The notes under the pieces: generated by a model
Databases searched by the model: none
Told to the model about the DNA's origin: nothing
What the model saw: only the letters and a program-made list of their open reading frames with translations
Source of the DNA: Vitrella brassicaformis
Taxonomy: Eukaryota; Sar; Vitrellaceae
Assembly: GCA_001179505.1 (NCBI GenBank)
Contig: CDMY01000719.1
Coordinates: 1-27,678 of the forward strand
Length of the DNA stretch: 27,678 nucleotides
Direction of reading: 5' to 3'
Shown here: positions 1 to 8,609 of the stretch, in pieces
How positions within the stretch are numbered: the stretch's first letter is position 1
How the letters are laid out: each line of letters begins with the position of its first letter
Position numbers and translations under genes: made by a program

Positions 1-1164
1 GCTCTCGCTTGTCTATCGCCCTCGCGCGTGCGACTAGCTTCTGTCTGCGTGGGGGAGGGAGGGGAGGGTTTGCGGGACTGGGGTGTGCTGATGGGGCGGG
101 GATTGATCCCTCCTCCCCTTGAGCCTGTTTGACTCTGCGTGCTGATGGGACTGTATTTGTATGAGTATCACGGACACACAGACGAGTGTTACGGTTAATG
201 ACAGTTTCTCCCTGAAAAAAAAAAAATCTGCTCACTTCATGACTCAAACATCTATCTGTATCCCCACTTCTGTCTCTCCTTACATTTCCATTGTGGCGCT
301 CATGACGTTGAGAATCAAGATAATTACCAATGTCGTCCAACAATATGCCATCCAAAACGAGACAGTGAACAGAAGATAGGCAAGATAGGCACAATCGAAC
401 TGAACATAGAAAGAAAAGTCGGGCAAACGAAGACGTATGCTTAGTACAACTCCTCTTCCTTACGCAGCCGGACGTATCAACAGCCTCTATAAGCACCTCG
501 GTGCCAAATACAGTCCAGCCAGGGAAGAGGAAAAGGAACAAGATGCGTGTCAATTTGCCGGAGGTCCAAAACGGCGAGCCGAGCACCCCGATGCAGTGCA
601 AGAGATGCGAAACGAAGACGAAGACCTCTGTAGCAATGAGCCATAGCTGAAGAGGCCGACAGCCTGTCCATGCGTTCAAGGGGCCCGAAAGAAATGGTAA
701 TGATGGAGAAACTGAAGGATGGTATGGAGCTTACCTACCGAGGTATCCCAATCTTCATACATCTTGGTTGATGAGAAGAACAAGAAGAGAAGAAATATAG
801 GCGTCAGCACCGTCATGAACATCCTGCATTCATGCATGCTTTCACCTCGTCACCGCCAATGGCTCATTCATTTGAATACAGCATACCACATCGTCTCTAG
901 GTCCCTTTTGGAGACGTTGGATGCCAACTGCCTAGCAAACTTCGGCGTTTTCGGGCCTTGTTACTCTGATCAGCCTGAAATAGCACTAGCTACGGAGACG
1001 CATCCAGGTGACCTTCAATGTACAGGGACGATAGAGAATAATATCATAGCTTAATTGAATAGCGCACCCAACGGCCCCCGAAGGCAAGGCTCCCCTCTAT
1101 GTGCGTAGGGTCCACCGGGGAAAGCTCTCCCCTACTCGAAGGATGACAGCAGAACGAATGTGAC
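1..1164. other. Unassigned region left of the copia element
   Basis: No gene could be recognised here. It contains a G-rich motif at 51-68, an A12 run near 217-228, and two modest plus-strand open frames (437-646, 69 codons; 719-1054, 111 codons). Neither frame shows a known motif. The second has ordinary amino-acid composition and could be an exon, but no convincing splice context was found. A short inverted repeat (GGGGAAAGCTCTCCCC) lies near 1119-1134. Confidence 0.4.
51..68 (+). other. G-quadruplex motif
   Basis: Four G runs (5, 3, 4 and 3 G) are separated by single A residues. This satisfies the usual G3+N1-7 quadruplex rule with the shortest possible loops. Whether it folds or has a role is not shown by the sequence. 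Confidence 0.55.
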
Positions 1165-1446
1165 TGTCAGAATAGGTGGGAGAGGGTCGGTGAGAATGGT
1201 GAAGAGAGGATCAGCCGGGCGGTCAGTCCCGGATAAAGTACTAAGTCAATGTGACTCAAGGTTTGTGGATTGTTGGGGCAAAGTCCATGCATGGCATGTA
1301 GCATAGATCAGTCCATCCTGTCTGACGTCCTGTCCGCCATGGCCTGTCTCATGGACACGGACAACATCGAAAGAATCACCACAGCCGTCCTGTCTCACAG
1401 ATCAGTGGATCGTCGATCTACGGTGGACCGACTTGCACTTCTGACA
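1165..1446 (-). repeat. 3' LTR of the copia element
   Basis: This 282-bp LTR has 8-bp inverted ends (TGTCAGAA / TTCTGACA). It aligns without gaps to the LTR at 6757-7038 with about 8 substitutions, mostly transitions. It contains a CCATGCATGG core near 1285-1294. It is the 3' LTR because all element coding runs on the minus strand. Confidence 0.95.
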
Positions 1447-1455
1447 CCCCCTCTC
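1447..1455 (-). promoter_or_regulatory. Polypurine tract (plus-strand DNA primer site)
   Basis: On the minus strand the bases immediately before the 3' LTR read GAGAGGGGG, directly abutting TGTCAGAA. A purine run in this position is the expected primer site for second-strand synthesis in LTR retrotransposons. Confidence 0.8.
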
Positions 1456-1765
1456 AAGTCGGTACAGAGATAGGGCATCAGTCCGCGCAAAACTATCACT
1501 TGACCAAAACGCTGCGCGAGTGAGGTCTTCGCCACCACAAGAGATCTGCACAAGGAGCAGCCCTCCTCAAGAAGAGAGACCAGAAAGTGACGTGTCCAAG
1601 GCCATCAGAGGGGCGCAAGGACAAGAGAAGCATAGTGAAGCCGCAGATCCAGACAGCGGACATTACCATCAAAGATAGAGATAGACAAGCGAAGGAGTGC
1701 TCCTGTGCAACCTCAAGGAAGTGGCCAAAACCACAAGAGCAATGCAAGCACTTCACAAACATAAT

Positions 1766-3619
1766 TCATGACACGTTCTGCCTGCCTGTGATCTTCTCAC
1801 TCAGGTACTCGTGTGCCTCTCTGCCCAACCCCTCAGTCAGTATGTCAGCAACATTCTCAGATGACGGTACGTAGCGCACAGACACAACGCCTGACTGAAC
1901 CAGATCACGTAGATAGTGGTAACGTACATCGATGTGTTTGGTTCTCTGGCTGACTATCGGGTTGTGTGAGCTCAGAATGGCACTTCCACTGTTAGCATGC
2001 AAGACTGCACTGCCAAATCGACTACCGAACAGCCTCACTTCCTTCACAAAATCAGCCAGGTAGACGAGGGCAGTGGCACACTCACACATTTGTACATATT
2101 CTGCCTCGACAGAAGATAGAGTGACGATTGGCTGTGTTTTGGCACTCCACAGGACAGGGCCTCCACACAGGAAAACAACGTGACCCCCACTGGACTTCCC
2201 ATCCTCGCTATCTGCCCATGATGAATCAGAGAACGCACACAGATCCAACACACTGCCTGACTGACATGCATTGAACTCTATCCCTCTTTCCTTTGTCGCA
2301 CTCAGGTATCGCAATGCACGCTTGGCTGCTATCCAATGGCTCGCTCCTGGGTTGTGGGCGTGCTTGGCCAGCTCCTTGACGGCGAATGCGATGTCCGGTC
2401 GACACGTGACAGAGCAGAACATGAGGGATCCCACAAGTTGTCGATAGGGAATCTTGCTCATCTTCTTCTTCTCGTCCTCGGTCTGCGGTGCCATATCGTT
2501 GGTCAGTCGCACACCAGACGCACACGGGAATGGTGTTGGGTTGGCTTGGTCCATGTTGTACTTGCTGATCATCTTATCGATGTATTGTGGTTGTGTGATG
2601 GTCAGGTGTCGTCGTGGTCGGTCTCGGGTGATCTTGAGTGCCAGGAAGACATCAGCCTCGCTCAAATCCTTTGTCGCGAAGACTGTCGACAGCTGTGATT
2701 TGAACCAGGTAACCCCCTCTTCGCGGCTGGCGATAAGGATATCGTCGACGAACACAGACAACATGATTCCTTTGTTGTCGTGCAGGTACACACAGGGCTC
2801 CTTGGGATGACGGCGGAAGCCGAGATGCAGTAGTTGGTTGTGGAGGGTGATGTTCCACGCACGTGGGGCCTCTTTGAGTCCATAAAGGGCCTTCCGGAGG
2901 CGGACAATATATCCCGGGCGCCCGTATCCAGGTGGACACTCTATGAACACTGGCTTGTCGAGCGGCGCGTTGAGAAATGCTGTGTTGACATCCATTTGGT
3001 GAATCTCCACGTCGAGTTGGTTGGCGATGGCCAAGACTGCTCGCATGACGTGGTAAGAGGGCGTCGGGGCGAACACATCATCTACTTGGTTCTTGTCTTG
3101 CTCGAATCCGCGGGCGACGATGCGGGCCTTATACTTGTTAGGCTTCAGGGCATACACCCATCGACAGGATATCGGCCGACTGGTCGCTTGAGAGCGGGGC
3201 ACATACTCGAACACACCCAGGTCAGTGACCGATTCCATCTCCCGATCCATCGCATCCTGCCAGTGGCAGGCGTCGAATGCATTGATTGCTCGCTGGTAGG
3301 TCTTCGGCATCTTGGATGTGAAGAGCTGTGCCATCGAAAGTGGCTGGCGAGTTTCTTGTGATGACGGTGGCCTCGCAAGTGCTGCTGGTGCGTCGGTGTC
3401 GACGATCAGGCTTGGCATCGTGTCGTCCACATCGTCAGCAACACACAGTCGCTCGATGACGGCAAAGATGTGGTCTTCGTACAGCCACCGAGGGATGAGG
3501 CGGTTTCGACCTGATCTTCGCTACTTGGCGTTGTCGTCATCTGCCCTCTCTTCCTCTCGAATGACTCGGTAGTCGTCAACGGCACCTCCATCGGTATCGG
3601 CGACGGCTCCTTCCCCATT
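1766..3619 (-). pseudogene. Copia pol, reverse transcriptase and RNase H segment
   Basis: A 554-codon uninterrupted frame (3430 down to 1766) holds the copia-type RT and RNase H. The same frame continues upstream to 3620 through one TAG (3521-3523). RT landmarks by residue from the 3430 start are: the RWVYALKPN entry near 90-98, the motif A aspartate in QMDVNTAFLN (D147), the ALYGLKEAPRAW block near 181-192, and the catalytic FVDD at 227-230, where copia usually has YVDD. RNase H follows with SDSSWAD (D402), SSVEAEY (E442) and the terminal block TKHIDVRYHYLRD. The third acidic residue, normally Asp in the CDNQ-type motif, is Asn (N480, codon AAC). The frame ends at a TGA (1766-1768), about 310 bp before the 3' LTR. 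This is the best preserved part of the element. Confidence 0.93.
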
Positions 3620-4830
3620 TTAGGCATCTAAAGCGGTCGGCGGTAGGGCTGGTGCTGCTGGCGGTCCTTCGAGCGGTGGAAAGCTGTCAGGCTCTTGATC
3701 TTGGTCTTCTTCGTGTTGGTCGACACGCTCATGGTCTTGATGCTCCCGATGTCGGTCATCTTTGGGTTGCTGGGCATGAGGGTGGTCTTGATGGTGGTCG
3801 ATCTGCTCGTCAGGTGAGATGAACGTCTGGGGATACACTAAATCAATCCCTAGTGGTCCCCTTGGTTGCTTCTCCTTTGCAGGGAACATGTGCTCGTCCA
3901 CTTCGACGTCTCGTGAGATGACGAATTGACGATTATCAGGCAAGCACACCACATAGCCATCCTTCGTGTTGGGGTCGAAGCCGATGAGGATGCCCAACTT
4001 GGCCCGTAGCTCCAGCTTGCCCCTCTGGTCCTTTCGCTGATGTACGTACGCTCTTGCGCCGAATATGTGGATATGCTTGATGCATGGCGGATAATCCTAG
4101 AAGAGCTCAAATAGCGTCGTCTCTCCTGGATTTGTCTTGGTTGGCATGCGATTTTTGATGTAGGTGGCGGTCTTCGCGGCAAAACACCAAAGATGGGGGA
4201 AGGCCGGATTGAAAGAGTGCTGCACGGGTCAGTTGACACACCACACCAATCGTTCGCTCTGCCACGCCGTTCTGTGACTGATGGTGAGGTAGGCTCTGTT
4301 CTTGGCGTATCTAGTGCCGCTCGCAGAGTGCCTTCTATTCGCCGGCGACGAGTTCAACTCCTCCATCGGTCCTCACTGCCTTGGGCATGCGAACAGTCGT
4401 GCAGTAGTGCATAAATGCCTTCGGTGCGGTGGACCTTTTCTTGAGGAAGTAGGCCTGCACATAACGGCTGTAGTCGTTCACCATGACTATCAGGTACTTG
4501 AATCCTCTCTCGCTGAGTTGCTTGATCTACGCCAGGTCGACGTGCACCAGACCACTAGGCGATGAATGGCGGAATGCATTGCCCAGGTATGGACGAATCT
4601 TCATCTTAGCTTGGACACACACCTCGCACTTGTGCTGCTCTCCTTCATCCTTCTTGCCTTTCTTGACAACAGGTGCGTTGCGGCAGACCTCAGGAAGTCG
4701 GTCGACGGCTGCGTCGTGGTAGTGGAGGAAGCGATGATGGGCAAGTTCCTCACTGGTGACGTCGGCCACCATTGCTCCTGTTTGCTCGCCACCTTCATCA
4801 GCAGGTAAACAGTGAAATACGCCATCACCA
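3620..4830 (-). pseudogene. Copia pol, integrase segment
   Basis: The zinc-binding pre-integrase region is visible as LAHHRFLHYH followed by CEVCVQAK (HHCC). The three catalytic acids of the DDE core are all identifiable: Asp in LVHVDLA (just before the TAG at 4527-4529), Asp in VRTDGG (near 4352-4360), and Glu in NGVAERT (near 4253-4270). The frame shifts by one near 4190. Downstream, the typical C-terminal block reads GILIGFDPNTKDGYVV and VISRDVEVDEHMF, followed by an acidic, His/Gln-rich linker. In-frame stops are TAG at 4527, 4335, 4311 and 4097, and TAA at 3620. The domain lies between protease and RT, as in all Ty1/copia elements. It cannot be made as one protein from this copy. Confidence 0.88.
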
Positions 4831-4876
4831 CCACGCGGGTCGATGATGCTTGCTGTTGCTGTTGGTGTCTTGTGCT

Positions 4877-5379
4877 CTATCGCCGGTAGGGCACGTGGCT
4901 GTGAGTAGATGGGGCAGTCGTTGGCATCCCTGTAGATGTCCAGGTATCAGAAACGACCACGTCTGACAAGCGGGTAGCGGTCTCCTCTCCTTGTTGCGGC
5001 CATGTGAGCTGCACAGGGGCCAATGACAAACTCGATGCAATATTGATCCACCAGGTGAGCGACGAGAAGAGGTCGAACTTCAGATCAGGCACATACAGCA
5101 CACCATCCACACACACGGTCTTCTTGCCGTTGTTGACCTCTTTGCAGGTGTACTTGATGCGGCCGACTCCTCTGGCTGGTACAGATGTGCCATCGGCCAT
5201 GACGGTCTTGATGTGTCGGTCGAGTGGCTTGATTTCGTCGAAGAGAAACTGCTGGTGGCAGCATGTCTTGCCGGCTCCTGAATCGATCATCATGGAGGTA
5301 GGTCTCACAGACACACCACTGACGTTGACCACCTCTTCCTCGCACTCAACGGCCGTAACGGTCCCACCATTTCCATGTC
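4877..5379 (-). pseudogene. Copia pol, aspartic protease segment
   Basis: The active-site motif DSGAGKTCC (near 5266-5285) is the D-S/T-G signature of retroviral-type aspartic proteases, and copia proteases work as dimers that process Gag-Pol. The downstream VDGVLYVPDLKFDLFS block is the conserved C-terminal part of the domain. Homologous reading then moves to the next frame near 5075 and continues to the integrase, with one TGA at 4947-4949 in GRF-stop-YLD, where Trp is the likely original residue. The protease lies directly after gag. Confidence 0.88.
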
Positions 5380-6500
5380 GGTTGCTCTCTGCTCGCAGGT
5401 GTCGTCGATCTGATCACACCCGTCGAGTTGATTCGTGTGGACACGCCGATTGCGGTTGTTCGTGCCGTTCGTGCGCGTCGTATTCATGATGACATCTCCG
5501 TCCTTGTCGTGACGGACGATGGGCTGCTGCTGGCGTCCACCGTTGCCCCCTTGCTCCATCGCCACTTGGGTAGGCGCGGAAAGGCGCCCCTGATGAGTTC
5601 CACTGATTGCCGTTCCTTCTGTTATTGTTGTTGTGGTTGTTGCCGTAGGTCTGGCCGTTGCCGTTTGGTTGGCGTCGCCACTCGTAGCGGTTGTCACGGT
5701 TGTCTCGGTAAGGCCGTTCGTTGCTCTTGTTGCCTCCTTGATACGTGTCAGGTCGATTGCCGTTATGTGGCTGATCTTGTTGGCGTCCGTTTTGGTTGCC
5801 CTTCTGTCGAATGCGGTCACGCTGCTGGCTCATCCTTCTCGCATGCCGCATGCGGTCGTTGGCATTGCGGAGGGCTTCCTCGAATTGCTCCCATGTGAGG
5901 TCGTTGAAGCGGTAGTCCAAGGAGCTCTTGAAGCGCTCGAATCGAGGAGGTAGGGCATTGACCATGACGGCTATCTTGGTGTTGTCAGTTGGTTTCTCTC
6001 CCATGTCGCTCAAGTGTTTCGCCAGGAAGTTGAAGTCGGTGAGAGCATCGTCGATGTCGTCCTTCTCCATCTGGTACTGGAAGTAGTTGCAGAGGATCTC
6101 ATGCCGACAGACGACTCGCTCAGGTATGCACCACTTGCGCAGCTCCCAATAGGCTCGTGCACCATTCTCGCCATACTTGTCGAATGACTCCTGGATGATC
6201 CGTTTCGCCTTGCCTTCTGTGTGCAGGACGAGGAAGCCGAAGAGCTGTCGCAGCACACTCCTCTCCTTCGTTCGCTGCTCGTCAAGGTCTCCATCCTCAT
6301 TCGGGACAGGTAACCGAGGAATGTCTTCTTCCTTCTCAGGCATCAGACGCTATGTGGGCATCTCCTTGGCCAGGAGGAAGGCTCTTGAGGGTGAATTTCC
6401 ACTCACGCCAGTCGTCTATGTCTCCATTGAAGGTACGGATGACGGTCTTGGGGTCGAATGCAAAGATGGGCTTCTGCGCTATTGCTGCTGCTCTTCTTGC
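5305..6500 (-). pseudogene. Copia gag (UBN2-like capsid/nucleocapsid)
   Basis: A 309-codon frame (6343 to 5414) carries the gag-polypeptide (UBN2/Retrotran_gag_2) pattern, including RAYWELRKWC and WEQFEEALRNAND, followed by an Asn/Gln/Arg-rich basic tail. The true N-terminus lies further upstream: in the adjacent frame, near 6395-6470, the sequence FNGDIDDWREWKFTLKS matches the usual start of copia gag. A frameshift near 6380 and a TAG (6350-6352) separate it from the main frame. The C-terminal part seems to change frame near 5590 and again near 5370 before joining the protease. No CX2CX4HX4C zinc knuckle was found in any frame here. The product would form the virus-like particle that packages element RNA. 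Confidence 0.85.
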
Positions 6501-6756
6501 TGCTCAGGTCGACCGATCAGGATCGTCACACTGGCTGCTGCTGAAGAGGCGCTTGACGCTGAAGAAGTCTTTCGGGGCTGATAGCACCGAGAGAACGCGG
6601 ATCGATAGACCGGTTAGGATCTATCAGCTGCCGACAAACAGACGATAGACAGGCTGCTGCACAGACAGACTGCCAAGAGGCGGATGATAGACAGGCCTGT
6701 TAGGATTTGCCCAATTGCCGATCAGGCGGAAAAGACAAACCAAGTTGCTGCGCCCA
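6344..6756 (-). other. Copia 5' leader
   Basis: The leader lies between the 5' LTR and the 309-codon gag frame. The left part (to about 6500) encodes the displaced gag N-terminus. The right part has no open reading of interest but contains a loose direct repeat: GTTAGGAT followed by a CTGCCGA or TTGCCGA block occurs near 6614-6635 and again near 6700-6721. Confidence 0.5.
6741..6756 (-). promoter_or_regulatory. Primer-binding site
   Basis: On the minus strand the bases directly following the 5' LTR are TGGGCGCAGCAACTTG. The leading TGG is the complement of a tRNA CCA end and there is no spacer to the LTR, as expected for a tRNA primer site. The tRNA could not be assigned by eye. It is not the TGGTATCAGAGC type common in plant copia elements. 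The same TGGGCGCAGC core follows the separate LTR at 15696-16007, which supports the call. Confidence 0.75.
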
Positions 6757-7038
6757 TGTCAGAATAGGTGGGAGAGGGTCGGTGAGAATGGTGAAGAGAG
6801 GATCAGCCGGACGGTCAGTCCCCGATAAAGGATTAAGTCAATGTGACTTAAGGTTTGTGGATTGTTGGGGCAAAGTCCATGCATGGCATGTAGCATAGAT
6901 CAGTCCATCCTGTCTGACGTTCTGTCCGCCATGGCCTGTCTCATGGACACGGACAACATCGAAAGAATCACCACAGCCGTCCCGTCTCACAGATCAGTGG
7001 ATCGTCGATCTATGGTGGACCGACTTGCACTTCTGACA
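6757..7038 (-). repeat. 5' LTR of the copia element
   Basis: This 282-bp LTR has the same 8-bp inverted ends as its partner at 1165-1446 and about 97% identity to it. It is the 5' LTR because the primer-binding site follows it in the element's orientation. An LTR of this kind would hold the promoter and RNA start, but no TATA box was identified with confidence. Confidence 0.95.
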
Positions 7039-7367
7039 GTATGAAGCAGGAAGGAAGCAGAAAAGCAGGCACCATACTTTGACGGCACCGGCCCTCACCC
7101 ATGCCACATACAGTGTACATACGTACGTTCAGCGAGGATATTTTCCCTGGTGAGGTCGTCATCTACTCTATGGCTGGTGTAGTAGCGCTTGAGGTCGACG
7201 GATGTGCCGGGCTGCGAGGGCATGGGATGGTGAAGAATCACCGGCTTATGCGGAAGCGCGTACATATGTTAGCTTTAAGGAAGCAGCAATAGGCACGGAA
7301 GCAGGATGTGAAACATGCTCACATACGCTTGTCGAAGCTCTTTCCCATCCCTGTACGTGCGTGGCAT
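7039..7367. other. Short unassigned stretch between copia and the inverted repeat
   Basis: This 329-bp stretch has no recognisable gene. A 63-codon plus-strand frame (7101-7292) shows no known motif. The sequence has no counterpart beside the right arm, so the breakpoint of the inverted duplication lies at its right end. Confidence 0.4.
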
Positions 7368-7427
7368 CCTCACATAGTGGATGGCGCGAGACAAAAAACT
7401 GTGCTGTGCTTGCCGTCACGTGTGTAG

Positions 7428-8490
7428 ACGAGGTCGTTCAGCCGTCGCTTCCTGCAATGCAACAGGACGATAACAACGGGGCCGCTCATCTGCAGGTCAG
7501 TCACCATCACCCTCAGGGTAGTCTCCGTCCATTCATTGACTGTTTTGCATCTGTGTTGTCTGTGTGTGATGCAGTCGACATGTGGCGATGATGCCCCTCG
7601 TCGGCTCCGAGAGGAGAAGCATCGCATCGACACACTCTACCATACCATAGAAACAGAAGAGAGTACAGCCGGTTGGGCCGTCCACTCAAGCAGCGAGTAG
7701 AGCACTGAACGTATGTGGTGATGCTTCTGTCGTGTCAGTTGACCGTTGAGAGTCCCGCCTTGACGGGCGGCGATGTGTGTATGGTGCTGGGCCACATGAC
7801 GCGGGGCGGCGACAGCCTGAAGGAGGCGGCCGACTATCTGAACGGCATAAGTTCCATTTCTCACGCACACGGCGGAGTGACAGAGGTACGGGCACACACA
7901 GACAAACAGTCCATGATGGACCTGGTGCACTCGGAGGGTTTCCTGCTGTGTGGGGATGCAGCAGGCGGTGTTCACGGAGGTGTTCAAGAAGCTGACCGAG
8001 GTGTGTCTGACCATCATGGAATTGGGCGAGGCCGACACCTGCGGCACCAGCGACATGATGCACCACATGCTCGACATGAGCGACCCTGAGGTGACCCACC
8101 CACCGACCCACCCACCCACCCATTCGCAGACCGACAGACCGCCCCACTGTGATGCCCTTTCTCTCTGTATGTGAGGTGCACTCGCTGGCCACTCAGCTGC
8201 ACACCACGCTGGCCCACACATTCGGCTACGCCCCCAACACCCCCCCACCCCTCACCAACACCACCACCACTACCACGACGATGACCCATCAACAGCAGCA
8301 GGGCAGCGCCACCCCGACGTACCAGGAGTACCATCTGTTCGACCACGACGACACCCCCAACCGCTCGCTCTCACTCGGCAGCCGCACTGTGGGCGGGCCC
8401 TTTACTCTGGGCGGCAGTGAGAGAGAGGGTGAGGGCGACCGACAGAATGGGGAGAGGGCGGGCAGCCAGAGAGACGGGAGTTTCTTGTGA
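7428..8490 (+). pseudogene. ESCRT-III/SNF7-like gene fragment, left copy (5 exons)
   Basis: Five exons can be joined in one frame: 7428-7495, 7575-7658, 7739-7885, 7962-8090 and 8176-8490, ending at a TGA. The introns (79, 80, 76 and 85 nt) have GT-AG ends, except that the donor after 7658 reads GA where the right copy has GT. This copy is therefore probably mis-spliced or dead. The predicted part is about 246 residues and mostly helical. It includes RLREEKHRIDTLYHTIE, then a GHMTRGGDSLKEAADYL block, then VFTEVFKKLTEVCLTIMEL, and a Thr/Gln-rich tail. The spacing of RID-L--TIE and G---LK recalls SNF7/CHMP proteins, which form membrane-remodelling filaments, but the match is by eye and weak. 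The start of the gene lies outside the duplicated arm. The acceptor at 7961 is a tandem GCAGCAG that could shift the start of exon 4 by one codon. Confidence 0.5.
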
Positions 8491-8603
8491 GGGGCGTGTG
8501 TTGTGCGCGTGCTGCCATCTCTCTGTCTGTATTGTGTGTGTATGCTCGTGGAGGGAAGAGAGGGAGCACGTGCTTGTGTGTCTAGACAGGTCAAGTAGTA
8601 TGC

Positions 8604-8609
8604 AATAAA
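8604..8609 (+). terminator. Poly(A) signal of the left gene copy
   Basis: AATAAA lies 114 bp after the TGA of the last exon. The position and GT-rich surroundings fit a cleavage and polyadenylation signal. The equivalent position in the right arm falls in the assembly gap. Confidence 0.55.

Larger units (their letters stand above)
1165..7038 (-). mobile_element. Ty1/copia LTR retrotransposon, complete but decayed
   Basis: The element is 5,874 bp. It is bounded by two 282-bp LTRs that begin TGTCAGAA and end TTCTGACA. Read on the minus strand, the order is 5' LTR, primer-binding site, gag, protease, integrase, reverse transcriptase, RNase H, polypurine tract, 3' LTR. The order PR-INT-RT-RH defines Ty1/copia (Pseudoviridae-type) as opposed to gypsy. 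The LTRs differ at about 8 of 282 positions (about 97% identity), so the insertion is not recent. Frameshifts near 6380, 5590, 5370, 5075 and 4190, and in-frame stops at 6350, 4947, 4527, 4335, 4311, 4097, 3620 and 3521, show that the copy is dead. The 5-bp flanks (GTGAC on the left, GTATG on the right) do not match, so no target-site duplication is visible. Confidence 0.95.

Noticed and set aside
2336-3361. Plus-strand frames opposite the copia RT
   Set aside because: They are antisense to a clear RT/RNase H domain and have no recognisable domain of their own.
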